This document shows positions 24,369 to 33,869 of a DNA stretch of 64,000 nt, piece by piece. A program made the position numbers and the translations under genes. Each line of letters opens with the position of its first letter. Position 1 is the first letter of the stretch. The notes under the pieces were generated by a model. It saw nothing but the letters and a program-made list of their open reading frames with translations, searched no databases and was not told the origin of the DNA. Source of the stretch: Pseudomonas sp. ML2-2023-3 (GTDB lineage Bacteria; Pseudomonadota; Gammaproteobacteria; Pseudomonadales; Pseudomonadaceae); NCBI RefSeq assembly GCF_037055275.1, contig NZ_CP146343.1, forward strand, positions 2,266,501-2,330,500, given 5' to 3'.

Positions 24369-26090
24369 TCAACGCCACAAATTGACTTTGGCCAGATCGA
24401 TCAGCTCCCGTGCGCGGCCGTCCATCACTGTCTTGAGCATAAACAGGCTGAACCCCTTGGCCTGCTCGAAGGTTTTGGTCGGCGGCATGACTAGCTCCTG
24501 GCGGGCGCTGACTACGTCCACCAGCACGGGGCCATCATGGCTGAAAGCTTCTCGCAGTGCGGCTTCCAGCTGTGCCGGGTGCTCAACCCGTATCCCTTTC
24601 ACGCCCATGGCCTGGGCCATTGCCGCAAAGTTCGGGTTTTTCAGGTCGCAGCCCACATCCGGGAAGCCCGCGGCTTTCATTTCCATTTCCACAAAGCCCA
24701 GGGTGCCGTTGTTGAGTACGATGACCTTGACCGGAAAACCCACCTGATTGAGGGTCAGAAAGTCGCCCATCATCATGGTGAATCCGCCATCCCCAGACAT
24801 TGAAATGACCTGGCGATCAGGAAATGTCGCTTGCGCCCCGATGGCCTGCAGCATGGCATTGGCCATCGAGCCGTGATTGAACGAGCCGATCAGGCGCCGT
24901 TTGCCATTCATCTTCAAATAACGGGCAGCCCATGCGGTAGGCGTGCCGACATCGCAGGTGAAAATCGCATCCTCTGCCGCCAGTTCACTGACCAGGCGAT
25001 TGAGGTACTGCGGATGAATGATCGAACTGTTGGGGCTGCTTTCAGCCAGCGCATCGAGGTCTTCGCGGGCTTTTCTGTAGTCGGCGCAGGCGGCATCGAG
25101 GTGTTCGTGATCGGGATTTTGCATCACCTTGGGCAGCACCGCCTGTAGCGTGAGCTTCACATCACCCAGCAGGCCCAATTGCAGCGGGCAACGGTTGCCC
25201 AGGGCTTCGGGGCGCAAGTCGATTTGCGCGATGTAGCTGTGCTGCGGGTAAAACTGGCGATACGGAAAATTGGTGCCGAGCATCAACAAGGTGTCGCAGT
25301 TCATCATCGCCTTGTAACCCGAGGCGAAGCCGATCAGTCCGGTCATGCCGACGTCATAGGGGTTGTCGTATTCGACATGTTCCTTGCCGCGCAGGGCATG
25401 CACGATGGGCGCGTTCAAGCGCTCGGCCAGCGCCAGGATTTCGCTATGGGCACCGGCGCAGCCTGCGCCGCACAGCAGCGTGACTTTCTTGCCATCATTG
25501 AGAAACGACGCCAGCCGGTCGATATCGGCCGGGGCAGGGCAAATCAGCGGTTGGGCAGGCTTTATCCATTGCGGCACTTTGGCCTCGGTGACTTGCAGCG
25601 CCACATCGCCGGGAATCACGACGACCGCGACCCCGCGTTTGGCGATGGCCACGCGCATGGCCCGCTGCAGAATCTGCGGCAACTGCTCGGGGTGGGACAC
25701 CAGTTCGACGTAATGGCTGCATTCCTTGAACAGGCTTTCGGGGTGGGTGGCCTGGAAGTAATCGATACCGATCTCACTGCCGGGAATATGGGCGGCCAGC
25801 GCCAGTACCGGTACACCACTGCGATGGGCGTCGAACAGGCCATTGATCAAGTGCAGGTTGCCCGGCCCGCAACTGCCGGCGCATACCGCCAGCTCGCCAG
25901 TCAAATGGGCCTCGGCCCCGGCGGCAAAAGCAGCGGACTCCTCATTGCGCATATGGATCCACTCGATCTGCTCCTGGCGGCGCAGGGCATCGGTAAAACC
26001 GTTGAGTGAATCGCCCACCACGCCGAACACGCGTTTTACGCCGGCTTGCTGCAGGGTTTCGGTGATGAAATCGGCAACCGTTCTGGTCAT
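24369..26090 (-). CDS. poxB: pyruvate dehydrogenase (quinone)/pyruvate oxidase, ThDP enzyme
   Basis: 573 residues, the length of E. coli PoxB (572), and collinear with it as I remember it: [26 protein letters not shown] (ThDP-activating Glu), [19 protein letters not shown], and the ThDP-binding [17 protein letters not shown]...[16 protein letters not shown]. The C-terminal region resembles the amphipathic lipid-binding end of PoxB. It decarboxylates pyruvate to acetate and CO2, passing electrons through FAD to ubiquinone at the membrane, typically in stationary or low-growth conditions. GAGGAG precedes the ATG at 26090. No neighbouring gene is obviously in the same transcript. Confidence 0.92.
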   Translation of the reverse strand: MTRTVADFITETLQQAGVKRVFGVVGDSLNGFTDALRRQEQIEWIHMRNEESAAFAAGAEAHLTGELAVCAGSCGPGNLHLINGLFDAHRSGVPVLALAAHIPGSEIGIDYFQATHPESLFKECSHYVELVSHPEQLPQILQRAMRVAIAKRGVAVVVIPGDVALQVTEAKVPQWIKPAQPLICPAPADIDRLASFLNDGKKVTLLCGAGCAGAHSEILALAERLNAPIVHALRGKEHVEYDNPYDVGMTGLIGFASGYKAMMNCDTLLMLGTNFPYRQFYPQHSYIAQIDLRPEALGNRCPLQLGLLGDVKLTLQAVLPKVMQNPDHEHLDAACADYRKAREDLDALAESSPNSSIIHPQYLNRLVSELAAEDAIFTCDVGTPTAWAARYLKMNGKRRLIGSFNHGSMANAMLQAIGAQATFPDRQVISMSGDGGFTMMMGDFLTLNQVGFPVKVIVLNNGTLGFVEMEMKAAGFPDVGCDLKNPNFAAMAQAMGVKGIRVEHPAQLEAALREAFSHDGPVLVDVVSARQELVMPPTKTFEQAKGFSLFMLKTVMDGRARELIDLAKVNLWR

Positions 26091-26497
26091 GGGGCTGGCT
26101 CCTCGAAGCAGTAAGGTGGATCAACCAGGATAGACACTGCATGCGACCTTGCCGGTCTTTGAAACGTTCACCGGCCTGCGGGATGGGAATGTTTAGCGCA
26201 GGTGTAACCAAAGGTATAAAACCCTGCATTTAAACAAGCGGGCCAGCCGTGTGAGGCTGGGTTCCCTTTTTGGCAACGGTTGCAGGTATGAGGCGTGGTC
26301 TGAGCAGTATTCAGTGCCAACGGCAGTCGCGCGCTCCTGCCGTGCGGCGTGTGCCATGCCTGCCCTCAGAACTGGCTTTCTGGGCCCTGTTTCACTGCCG
26401 CCATGCCCGCCCGCCGGATGCTCGTTAGCCGTTACATCCTGACTGTCGCGTACCCTCAAGGGGGGCGCCTGCCTGATACGAATCTACGAGTATTGCC
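26091..26497. other. intergenic region between divergent poxB and the ligase gene
   Basis: A 407-bp divergent promoter region. The only regular structure I see is a 6-bp stem CCAGCC/GGCTGG (26243-26260) followed by a T-rich stretch, terminator-like on the plus strand. The 88-residue minus-strand frame at 26193-26459 has no recognisable content and no good ribosome site. A TTGGCAACGGTTGC sequence near 26270 has the wrong spacing for sigma54. Confidence 0.5.
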
Positions 26498-27877
26498 ATG
26501 AGTGCCTCCACCACGTTTGCCCCGCTACAAGAAGCCCTGGATTTTCTGGAACAGCACCCGGACATCGAGATGTTCGAGCTGTTCATTATCGATAACAACG
26601 GCGTGCCCCGGGGCAAGTTGTTGCACCGCGACGAATTGCGGGCGGTGTACGAGAGCGGACGGCCGCTGCCCAGCACAATTCTGGGGTTGAGCATCAATGG
26701 CGATGATGTGGAAAACACCGGGCTGGTATGGGATGTGGGTGATATCGATTGCCGCGCTTACCCGGTCAGCGGCAGTTTGCAGCGCATGCCGTGGCGCTTG
26801 ATTCCTACGGCGGCAGTGCAAGTCAGCATGCACCCGCAGCAGGGAATGCCCGCCACCGTGGCCGACCCCAGGCACTTGCTGGCCAAGGTGATCGACGGCC
26901 TCAAGGCGGACGGTTACTACCCGGTGATGGCGGCAGAGCTGGAGTTTTATCTGCTCGATCAGCAGCGTGACAGCAATGGCCGCCCGCAACCGGCGCGCGA
27001 TGCCGATGGTCAGCGTCCGCGCGCTACCCAGGTGTATGGGCTGCGGGAGCTGGAGCAAATCGAGCCGTTTCTGGCCGACCTTTACAGCGCCTGCAAGCTG
27101 CAAGGGATCCCGGCCCGCACGGCGATTTCCGAGTACGCACCGGGGCAAGTGGAAATCACCCTGGAGCACCGCAGCGACGCGCTGCAAGCGATGGACGAGG
27201 CCGTGCGCTACAAGCGCCTGGTCAAGGGCGTGGCGCACAAGCACGGGATGGTTGCCTGCTTTATGGCCAAGCCATTCGATGACCTGGCCGGAACCGGCAT
27301 GCACATGCATGTGAGCCTGGCCGACAAGGAGGGCAACAACCTGTTTGCCAGTGAGGCGCCGGACGGTACGCCATTACTCAGGCAGGCGGTTGGGGGGATG
27401 CTCAGTACCTTGCTCGACTCGTTGTTGATGTTTTGCCCCAATGCCAACTCGTATCGCCGTTTTCAAAGCAACAGCTATGCGCCGCTGGCCGCGACCTGGG
27501 GCGTGGACAATCGCACGGTGAGCTTGCGGGTCCCGGGCGGTCCGGCGTACTCGCGGCATATAGAACACCGTATTTGTGGCGCCGACGCCAATCCCTACCT
27601 GGCCGCAGCCGCCATTCTGGCCGGTATTCATCGTGGCATTCGCGAGCAGCTCGATCCGGGCGCGCCGATTGAAGGCAACGGGTATGCCCAGGCCACCGAA
27701 ATGCTGCCGAACGACTGGCTGACCACCTTGCGGGCGCTGGATGGCTCGCAGTGGGCGAAAGAGGCGTTCGGGCCAGCCTTCTTGAAGGTGTACCTGGCCG
27801 TGAAGAAATCGGAGTACCGACAGTTCATGGGTGAGGTGGGTGAGCAGGACTGGCGTTGGTATTTGCAGCAGGCGTGA
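26498..27877 (+). CDS. glutamine synthetase-like gamma-glutamylpolyamine ligase (PuuA/SpuI type)
   Basis: 459 residues of the GlnA fold, without the adenylylation-site loop region of true nitrogen-assimilating GSI. The N-terminal beta-grasp segment is FELFIIDNNGVPRGK; the catalytic barrel has MAAELEFYLLD (metal Glu), EYAPGQVEITLEHR, GTGMHMHVSL (ATP/His motif), and the arginine segment APLAATWGVDNRTVSLRVPG. Enzymes of this group ligate glutamate to putrescine, other polyamines or related amines in Pseudomonas, starting their degradation. No aminotransferase or gamma-glutamyl hydrolase gene lies adjacent, so its specific amine cannot be inferred. It is divergent from poxB. Confidence 0.88.
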   Translation: MSASTTFAPLQEALDFLEQHPDIEMFELFIIDNNGVPRGKLLHRDELRAVYESGRPLPSTILGLSINGDDVENTGLVWDVGDIDCRAYPVSGSLQRMPWRLIPTAAVQVSMHPQQGMPATVADPRHLLAKVIDGLKADGYYPVMAAELEFYLLDQQRDSNGRPQPARDADGQRPRATQVYGLRELEQIEPFLADLYSACKLQGIPARTAISEYAPGQVEITLEHRSDALQAMDEAVRYKRLVKGVAHKHGMVACFMAKPFDDLAGTGMHMHVSLADKEGNNLFASEAPDGTPLLRQAVGGMLSTLLDSLLMFCPNANSYRRFQSNSYAPLAATWGVDNRTVSLRVPGGPAYSRHIEHRICGADANPYLAAAAILAGIHRGIREQLDPGAPIEGNGYAQATEMLPNDWLTTLRALDGSQWAKEAFGPAFLKVYLAVKKSEYRQFMGEVGEQDWRWYLQQA

Positions 27878-28007
27878 ACACAGGGTCGACAGCGGCTACA
27901 ACGAAACTGCTTCATCCCTGTGGTTTTCATGCTTCTGTGACAATTTTTTCACTGGTGTCCCGCTAACCTCCGTGTCGAACATCATCAAACACAAGAGTTC
28001 GCGGGCC

Positions 28008-28658
28008 ATGTCATCGCAGCCACCTTCTACCCATATTGAGCATGAGTTCGCCGAGCGTTATGACCGCGAGCATGCGAAGGTTTGCCTGCAGGCTCAGCCC
28101 CAGGGGGTTGTTCGCAGGTTGGCGTTGTGGCGCGAGAAGCGTCTGGTTCGCCGTGCGTTGAAAGTGGCGGGGGAACCCGGGCTGGTCCTGGACCTGGCCT
28201 GCGGTGCCGGGCGTTTCTGGCCTGTATTGGCCGAGCACGGCAATCGGGTGATCCTGGCCTCGGATTCGTCGCAAGACATGCTCAATCACGCCCAGACCCA
28301 CCATCCAGCCAGTTTGCTGGCGCGCATCAAGCTGTTTCAAAGCTCGGTGTTCTCCATCGATATTTCCGAGAACGCGGTGGACTGCATTTTTTGCATGCAG
28401 CTGTTCCACCACGTGCGCGACAGTGACCATCGACTGGCCATTTTGCGTGAGCTGCACCGGGTCAGTCGCGACAGCCTGATCCTGTCAGTGCCTCTTGGTC
28501 GTGGGACAGAGCCGGTCAATGACCCGCAACGTATCGTGGTCAGCAGGGGCGAAATTGAAACTCAGTTCAAACAGGCAGGTTTCAGCATCCTCAAGCAGTA
28601 TGAGGTGCTGCCCGGTTTTGGCATGGGCAGCATCTATATCTTGCGCAAAGATACTTAG
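28008..28658 (+). CDS. class I SAM-dependent methyltransferase
   Basis: 216 residues. SAM-binding motif I is LVLDLACGAGRFWPVLAEHG; motif II/acidic loop is ILASDSSQDMLNHA; the post-I segment and motif IV are VDCIFCMQLFHHVRDSDHRLAILRELHRV. This is the Methyltransf_11 fold; the acceptor substrate is unknown. ATG 28008 is chosen, although the frame extends to a GTG at 27972 and neither start has a strong ribosome site. It is convergent with ampC, and the stop codons overlap by 4 bp (28655-28658). Confidence 0.82.
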   Translation: MSSQPPSTHIEHEFAERYDREHAKVCLQAQPQGVVRRLALWREKRLVRRALKVAGEPGLVLDLACGAGRFWPVLAEHGNRVILASDSSQDMLNHAQTHHPASLLARIKLFQSSVFSIDISENAVDCIFCMQLFHHVRDSDHRLAILRELHRVSRDSLILSVPLGRGTEPVNDPQRIVVSRGEIETQFKQAGFSILKQYEVLPGFGMGSIYILRKDT

Positions 28659-29815
28659 TTCAACGCTTTCAAGATCTCGTACGCGAACTCGACACGTGCG
28701 CTGTTCGGGTAGTTCTTGTTGGCCAGGATGACAATCGATTTCTGCTCGGACGGCACCATCACCGCGTACCCGCCAAAACCGTTGGTTGACCCGGTCTTGT
28801 TGATCCACACCGCCTGCTGTGGCGCCAGGGGCGGGTTGAGGGCGATGGCGCCATTGTTCTCGTAGGCCATTTTGTCCGAGTTGCCCACCAGCAGCGATTT
28901 GAGTTCGACAGGGTAAGCGTACTGTTCCCAGATCAGGTCCTGAATCACAGGCCCGATGCGATAGTAACCGACACGGGTGTCAGCCAATGCCTGGCGAATG
29001 GTGGGGCTGGCATCGCCCTGGCCCAGGCTCAGCTCGGTAAAGTGAATCAGGTCGCGGGCATTGGTTTTTACGCCGTAGGCTTCGTTGCCCAGAACGCCGG
29101 GGTTGAGCCTGACGGGTTCATCCTGTTTGTTGTAGCCCTGGGCATACACCCCCATTTTGTCCGCGGGCACCGTCAGGTAGGTGCTTTGCAGGCCCAGTGC
29201 CGGGAACAGTTGCTGCTCCATCGCCTGGGTAAACGGCATGTTCATGCTTTTGGCTGCAATCTGGCCGAGCATGCCAATGCTGGGGTTGGCATAGCTGCGC
29301 TGCGTGCCGGTCGGGTAAACCGGCTTCCAGTCTTTGAAATAGCTCATCAACTGGCTTTGGTTCTGCACGCTGTCAGGCAGCTGCAACGGGAATCCGCCAG
29401 CCGTGTGAGTGGCCAGATGGGTCAGCGTAATCTTGCCAAAGGGTGTGCCTTCGAGCTCAGGCTCGTATTTGGCAACGGTGTCGTTAAGTGATAGCTGGCC
29501 TTTGGCTTGGGCATAGGTGGCCAGGGTGGCGGTAAACACTTTGCTGATGGAGCCGACTTCAAAGAGAGTGTCCGGGCTCATGGGTTCTTTGGTGGCCTTT
29601 GACGCTACACCGAAGTTGTAAAAGTGTTGTTTGCCGTTAACGCTCACGGCGATAACCAGACCGGGTACTGCGTACGCTTGCATCACCTTTTTGGCGCCGT
29701 CTTGCACTGCGGCATCCAGCGCGGGCTCAGGGTTTTGAGCCAGTGCAGCATTGGCAAAGGCACAAAGACCTACCAGCGAGAGAGTCATTGCTGACAGTTT
29801 GCAGGACATTTTCAT
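28655..29815 (-). CDS. ampC: class C beta-lactamase
   Basis: 386 residues with a signal peptide (MTLSLVGLCAFANAALAQ). All class C motifs are visible: SISK (catalytic Ser about 89 and Lys 92, precursor numbering), YAN in RSYANPSIG, and KTG in WINKTGSTNGFG. The enzyme acts in the periplasm on cephalosporins and penicillins, with a serine acyl-enzyme. ATG 29815 has AGGAAACTCC upstream; the open frame further upstream to 29929 lacks the signal-peptide start. No ampR regulator gene is adjacent, unlike the classical inducible ampR-ampC pair; the divergent neighbour is rnd. Confidence 0.96.
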   Translation of the reverse strand: MKMSCKLSAMTLSLVGLCAFANAALAQNPEPALDAAVQDGAKKVMQAYAVPGLVIAVSVNGKQHFYNFGVASKATKEPMSPDTLFEVGSISKVFTATLATYAQAKGQLSLNDTVAKYEPELEGTPFGKITLTHLATHTAGGFPLQLPDSVQNQSQLMSYFKDWKPVYPTGTQRSYANPSIGMLGQIAAKSMNMPFTQAMEQQLFPALGLQSTYLTVPADKMGVYAQGYNKQDEPVRLNPGVLGNEAYGVKTNARDLIHFTELSLGQGDASPTIRQALADTRVGYYRIGPVIQDLIWEQYAYPVELKSLLVGNSDKMAYENNGAIALNPPLAPQQAVWINKTGSTNGFGGYAVMVPSEQKSIVILANKNYPNSARVEFAYEILKALN

Positions 29816-30068
29816 TGGAGTTTCCTCGGTTTTTATAGGGCGCAAATCTACTCGTGTCGTCACGATCCGGTCCTGTCGGCTTGTCACATAATGTGTTGTA
29901 ACAAATCGTATGGGCGTGAAGTCAGGCAACCTACCGGTAATAACGGTAAGTAGATGCAGGTTTTTGACTTAACTTTTGTAAGTTTTTTCGCGCACAACAT
30001 GACGAGTCGATGTCCGGAAATACTTGAGGGCGATATATACTGCGCGCCATTCTTCAAGGGAGAGCCGT

Positions 30069-31202
30069 GTGGCCATCGATATTCACTGGATTCGCGACAA
30101 CGATAGCCTCGGCCAACATTGCGCCGAATGGCAACAATTGCCGTTCGTAGCCCTCGACACCGAATTTATGCGGGTCGATACCTTTTACCCCATTGCCGGC
30201 CTGATCCAGATTGGCGACGGCACGCGGGCTTACCTGATTGACCCGTTGACCATCGACAACTGGCAGCCATTGGCTGACTTGCTGGAAAACACGTCGGTCG
30301 TCAAAGTCCTGCACGCGTGCAGCGAAGATCTTGAGGTGTTGCTGCGTCTGACTTCCAGCTTGCCGGTGCCTTTGTTCGACACCCAATTGGCAGCAGCCTA
30401 CCTGAACCTTGGCTTCTCCATGGGCTATTCACGCCTGGTCAAGGAAGTGCTGGATATCGACCTGCCCAAGGGTGAAACCCGCTCCGACTGGCTGCAGCGT
30501 CCGCTGTCTGAAACCCAGATCAGCTATGCCGCAGAAGATGCCGTGCATCTGGCTGAAGTCTACAAGTTGCTGTTTCCACGCCTGTCTGACGAAAAATACA
30601 GCTGGGTGCTGGAAGATGGTGCCGAGCTTGTCGCCAACCTGCGCCGCGAAGTAGACCCTTACGAGGTGTACCGCGAAGCCAAGCTGGCCTGGAAATTGTC
30701 ACGGGATCAGTTGGCTGTGTTGCGTGAAATTTGCGCCTGGCGCGAGCACGAAGCCCGTGCCCGGGATCTGCCGCGCAACCGTGTGATACGTGAGCACGCG
30801 TTATGGCCTCTGGCCAAGACGCAGCCCGACAATCTGGTCGCGCTGGCGCGGATCGAAGACATGCACCCGCGTACCGTGCGTCAGGATGGCGAGTTTTTGC
30901 TTGATCTGATCAAGCGTGCTGGCAGTCTACCGCCAGAGCAATGGCCGCCCGCCGTACCCGAGCCGTTACCGGTCGAGGCGGCGCTGCAGATCAAGCGTCT
31001 GCGTGCCATCGGTCAGGCCCAGGCCGAGCGTTTGAACATTGCGCCGGAACTGATGCTGCGCAAGAAAACCCTGGAAGCCCTGCTGAAAAGCGGCTTTCCC
31101 AATGGCCCTTACCAATTGCCGGAATCACTGCGCGGCTGGCGCCGTGAGCTGATGGGCCAGGCCTTGCTCGATTGCCTGGCCACCGCTGGAGAACAGTCTT
31201 GA
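30069..31202 (+). CDS. rnd: ribonuclease D
   Basis: 377 residues starting at GTG 30069 behind an AGGGAGA site. The DEDD-type 3'-5' exonuclease motifs are in order: VALDTEFMR (Asp-Glu), [10 protein letters not shown] (Asp) and [13 protein letters not shown] (Tyr/Asp). An HRDC domain follows at about 210-290 ([27 protein letters not shown]). The enzyme trims 3' ends of tRNA precursors and other small RNAs. The stop codon overlaps the TTG start of ycgL, an order I recall from other pseudomonads. Confidence 0.95.
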   Translation: MAIDIHWIRDNDSLGQHCAEWQQLPFVALDTEFMRVDTFYPIAGLIQIGDGTRAYLIDPLTIDNWQPLADLLENTSVVKVLHACSEDLEVLLRLTSSLPVPLFDTQLAAAYLNLGFSMGYSRLVKEVLDIDLPKGETRSDWLQRPLSETQISYAAEDAVHLAEVYKLLFPRLSDEKYSWVLEDGAELVANLRREVDPYEVYREAKLAWKLSRDQLAVLREICAWREHEARARDLPRNRVIREHALWPLAKTQPDNLVALARIEDMHPRTVRQDGEFLLDLIKRAGSLPPEQWPPAVPEPLPVEAALQIKRLRAIGQAQAERLNIAPELMLRKKTLEALLKSGFPNGPYQLPESLRGWRRELMGQALLDCLATAGEQS

Positions 31203-31492
31203 AACGTATTTGCTCTATTTATCGCAGCACCAAACGCAACGAAATGTATCTTTATGTACTCAAGGCCGATGCCCTGGAGCGCGTGCCGGAACCCTTGCTG
31301 GCTGCCTTCGGCAAGCCATTCCATGCCTTTGACCTGGTACTGAGCCCTGAGCGTACCCTGTCGCGCGAGGACATTCACAAGGTGCTGGAAAACCTGGAAA
31401 CCCAGGGCTACCACTTGCAAATGCCTCCGGCCGAAGACGAATATATCGAGCACTTGCCCGAAGAGCTGCTGCGTCGCAACGATCCGATGTAA
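31199..31492 (+). CDS. ycgL: YcgL domain protein
   Basis: 97 residues: [20 protein letters not shown] then [20 protein letters not shown] and [20 protein letters not shown], the complete YcgL family sequence. The start is TTG 31199, whose last two bases and next base form the rnd stop (TTGA), so it is translationally coupled to rnd. The family is small, cytoplasmic and of uncertain function. Confidence 0.92.
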   Translation: MKRICSIYRSTKRNEMYLYVLKADALERVPEPLLAAFGKPFHAFDLVLSPERTLSREDIHKVLENLETQGYHLQMPPAEDEYIEHLPEELLRRNDPM

Positions 31493-31501
31493 GTGCAGCG
31501 C

Positions 31502-31525
31502 CAGGTGTCCGGTTCCGGGCACCTG
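31502..31525. terminator. hairpin after ycgL
   Basis: CAGGTG-T-CCGG-TT-CCGG-G-CACCTG folds into one stem interrupted by a single mismatch, 9 bases after the ycgL stop. The tail TCTTAAAC is only weakly T-rich, so it may be a terminator or a processing/stability element. Confidence 0.5.
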
Positions 31526-31618
31526 TCTTAAACGAACTCATTAAGATTGGCGGTGGCCGAACGCTCCGAGGCAAACCTCGGCGACGGGTGCTGGCAGTGG
31601 TTTAGAAAGGTTAGAAAC

Positions 31619-32551
31619 ATGCGCATCCTGATCGCCGAGAAAGACTACCCGCTCTACACCCAACTTCTGCAACGCATTGCGCCGGATCTGGAGGTTCAGT
31701 CCAGCGGCGACTCCGAGCAATTGTCGCGCATGGCTGGCGAGTGCCAGGTGTGGCTGGGGCAGCCGGACCTGTTGGCGACCCTGTTGCGCCAGGGCCACAC
31801 GCCGGACTGGCTGCAGTCGACCTGGGCGGGGATCACGCCGTTACTGGCTGAAGGTTTGCCCCGTTCATACCGCCTGACTCGCGCGGTGGGTATTTTTGGT
31901 CAGGTGATGGCTGAATACGTATTGACTTACATGCTCGGTCACGAGCGCGAAGTCATGGCCCGCCTGGTCAGCCAGGTCGAGCGCAAGTGGGATAACCGCA
32001 TGGGCCAGAGCCTGGTCGGGCGCAAGGTCTTGATCGTCGGGGCCGGGGATATTGGCCAGACCGTGGCTCAGTTTCTGTTGCCCTTTGGTGTTGAGCTGTA
32101 TGCCATTGCCAGCACCGCCCGTGAACTGGCGCCGTTCAAGGAAGTGGGTGTGTTGAGCGACTTGCCGCGCATGGTCGGGCAGATGGATTACGTGATCAAT
32201 CTGCTGCCCAATACCGCAGACACCCATGACGTCTACGATGCGCCGCTGTTTGCGCAATTCAATCCCAATGCCGTGTTCATCAATGCCGGACGCGGCGTAG
32301 CGGTGGTGGATGCCGATTTGGTCGAAGCCTTGCGAGTGGGGCATCTGGCGGGCGCAGTGATTGATGTTTGCCGTCAGGAGCCGTTGCCGGCCAAGCATCC
32401 GTTCTGGACTGCCTGGGGCTTGCTGCTGACAGGCCACAGCTCGGCACCCACCTCGCCACCGATGATGGTGCAGCTGTTTGTCGATAACTTGCGGGCGTTT
32501 CAGGCGGGTGAAGCACTGCGTGGCGAAGTGGATTTCGAACGCGGTTACTAA
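31619..32551 (+). CDS. D-2-hydroxyacid dehydrogenase (NAD(P)-dependent)
   Basis: 310 residues. The Rossmann motif is VLIVGAGDIGQTVAQFLLPFG and the catalytic residues of the family are visible: Arg in VFINAGRGVAVVDADLVEAL, Glu in IDVCRQEPLPAKHPFW, and His in LLTGHSSAPTS. This is the glyoxylate/hydroxypyruvate-reductase-like branch. It reduces 2-oxo acids or oxidises D-2-hydroxy acids; the exact substrate is unknown. ATG 31619 was chosen over the longer frame from 31547 because the family sequence begins MRILIAEKDYP. A REP-like hairpin follows the stop directly. Confidence 0.88.
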   Translation: MRILIAEKDYPLYTQLLQRIAPDLEVQSSGDSEQLSRMAGECQVWLGQPDLLATLLRQGHTPDWLQSTWAGITPLLAEGLPRSYRLTRAVGIFGQVMAEYVLTYMLGHEREVMARLVSQVERKWDNRMGQSLVGRKVLIVGAGDIGQTVAQFLLPFGVELYAIASTARELAPFKEVGVLSDLPRMVGQMDYVINLLPNTADTHDVYDAPLFAQFNPNAVFINAGRGVAVVDADLVEALRVGHLAGAVIDVCRQEPLPAKHPFWTAWGLLLTGHSSAPTSPPMMVQLFVDNLRAFQAGEALRGEVDFERGY

Positions 32552-32552
32552 A

Positions 32553-32623
32553 CCGGTAGTCGCTGGCGCAGGCTGCGAGCTTTTGATGTTGAAAAGCTCG
32601 CAGCCTGCGGCAGCGACTACCGG
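32553..32623. repeat. REP-like long hairpin (GTAGTCGCTG type)
   Basis: The arms run GTAGTCGCTGGCGCAGGCTG then CGAGCTTTT, mirrored by AAAAGCTCG and CAGCCTGCGGCAGCGACTAC, with only a six-base centre and one mismatch. It lies between convergent genes and has the potential of a strong bidirectional hairpin. Confidence 0.85.
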
Positions 32624-32643
32624 GTTTGCACCAAGAGGTGCAT

Positions 32644-33237
32644 TTACAGGCTGAAATCGCCTTCAGCCACCAGCTTGCTCAGTGGCTCGCGCTGGCTTGG
32701 CACTTCCTTGGCCTGCAGGTAATCCACCAGCGTCGACTTGTCGCCGATCTTGCCGATGGCAACCATCGCCTGCACAGCGTAACCCTCAGGAATTTTCAGC
32801 TCTGTGCGCGCCCGCTCGAAATCCAGGCCGCTCATGCCGTGGGTGTGCCAGCCGCTCAAGTGCGCTTGCAGCGCCAGATGGCCCCAGGCCGCGCCGGTGT
32901 CGAAGGCGTGGGTTGGCGCAGGCTTTTCTTCGGTGGTACCCGGTGCTCCAAAGGTGGTCTTGGACACAATCACCACCAGAGCGGCCGCATGCTTGGCCCA
33001 GCCCTGGTTGAATTCCACCAGCAGGCTCAGGTAGCGGTCAAAGTCCGGGGTGCCGCGCAGGGCAAACAAAAAACGCCAGGGTTGCGCGTTGTAGGCCGAT
33101 GGCGCCCAGCGTGCCGCTTCGAAAAAGCTCATCAGGGTCGCTTTGTCGATGGTCGCGTCGGCAAAGGCGCGGGGCGACCAGCGCAGGGTAAATTGCTCGT
33201 CAATCGTGTGATCGGCTTTACGGCTGTTAGCAGGCAT
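32644..33237 (-). CDS. nitroreductase family protein
   Basis: 197 residues. FMN-binding features of the nitroreductase fold are seen: RWSPRAFADATID near the N-terminus, FFEAARWAPSAYNAQPWRFLF, then DTGAAWGHLALQAHLSGWHTHGMSG and VQAMVAIGKIGDKSTL. The enzyme probably uses NAD(P)H and FMN to reduce quinones, nitro-compounds or unsaturated bonds. The length fits the small single-domain group. It is convergent with the hydroxyacid dehydrogenase and divergent from ycgN. Confidence 0.9.
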   Translation of the reverse strand: MPANSRKADHTIDEQFTLRWSPRAFADATIDKATLMSFFEAARWAPSAYNAQPWRFLFALRGTPDFDRYLSLLVEFNQGWAKHAAALVVIVSKTTFGAPGTTEEKPAPTHAFDTGAAWGHLALQAHLSGWHTHGMSGLDFERARTELKIPEGYAVQAMVAIGKIGDKSTLVDYLQAKEVPSQREPLSKLVAEGDFSL

Positions 33238-33392
33238 GGCGGTTTCCTGAGGTAAATGTTACGTATTAATTCAGGGCCTAAAACTACTGTGATGTCGTCA
33301 AGGTGACAAGTCTGACGACAAGCCCTTGGCCCCAAGGGCCTTGGGCACTAGACTGGCGGCCTTTTCCACTCCCTGATGTTGATGTTTGAGCC

Positions 33393-33842
33393 ATGGCCGC
33401 AATCGTTGAACCGTTCTGGATCCGCAAAACCCTCGATCAACTTGATCAAGAGGAATGGGAGTCGCTGTGCGACGGCTGCGGGTTGTGCTGCTTGCAAAAG
33501 CTCGAAGATGAAGACGACAACAGCGTCTACTACACGCGCATTGCCTGCAAATTGCTTGATATGAAAACCTGCCAGTGTACCGACTACCCTAACCGTCGTG
33601 ATTCGGTGCCGGACTGCATTCAGCTGTCGCCGGGCAAGGCCGAGGAGTTCAAATGGCTGCCGCCGACCTGCGGCTATCGTCTGGTCAGCGAGCGCAAGGA
33701 CTTGCCGCTCTGGCACCATTTGGTCTGCGGTGACCCGGACGCTGTACACCATGAACGCATTTCGCAGTCGGGGCGCATGCTTGCTGAAGGCAGCGTGCCT
33801 GAAGACGACTGGGAAGATCATCTGATTTTCCGCGCCGGTTAA
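33393..33842 (+). CDS. ycgN: YcgN family cysteine-cluster protein
   Basis: 149 residues with the UPF0260/YkgJ-type cysteine pattern: [12 protein letters not shown], then [23 protein letters not shown] and PPTCGY, which suggests binding of zinc or an Fe-S cluster. Start [22 protein letters not shown] matches the family N-terminus. The function is unknown. In many gammaproteobacteria ycgL and ycgN are near neighbours; here two genes separate them. The next gene follows 27 bp later. Confidence 0.9.
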   Translation: MAAIVEPFWIRKTLDQLDQEEWESLCDGCGLCCLQKLEDEDDNSVYYTRIACKLLDMKTCQCTDYPNRRDSVPDCIQLSPGKAEEFKWLPPTCGYRLVSERKDLPLWHHLVCGDPDAVHHERISQSGRMLAEGSVPEDDWEDHLIFRAG

Positions 33843-33869
33843 GTGCCGCAGCGCAGCAAAGGAGTGTGT

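Noticed and set aside
26262..26285. A possible sigma54 promoter (TTGGCAACGGTTGCA) between poxB and the ligase gene
   Set aside because: The GG and GC doublets are two bases too close for the -24/-12 spacing, and no activator gene is adjacent.
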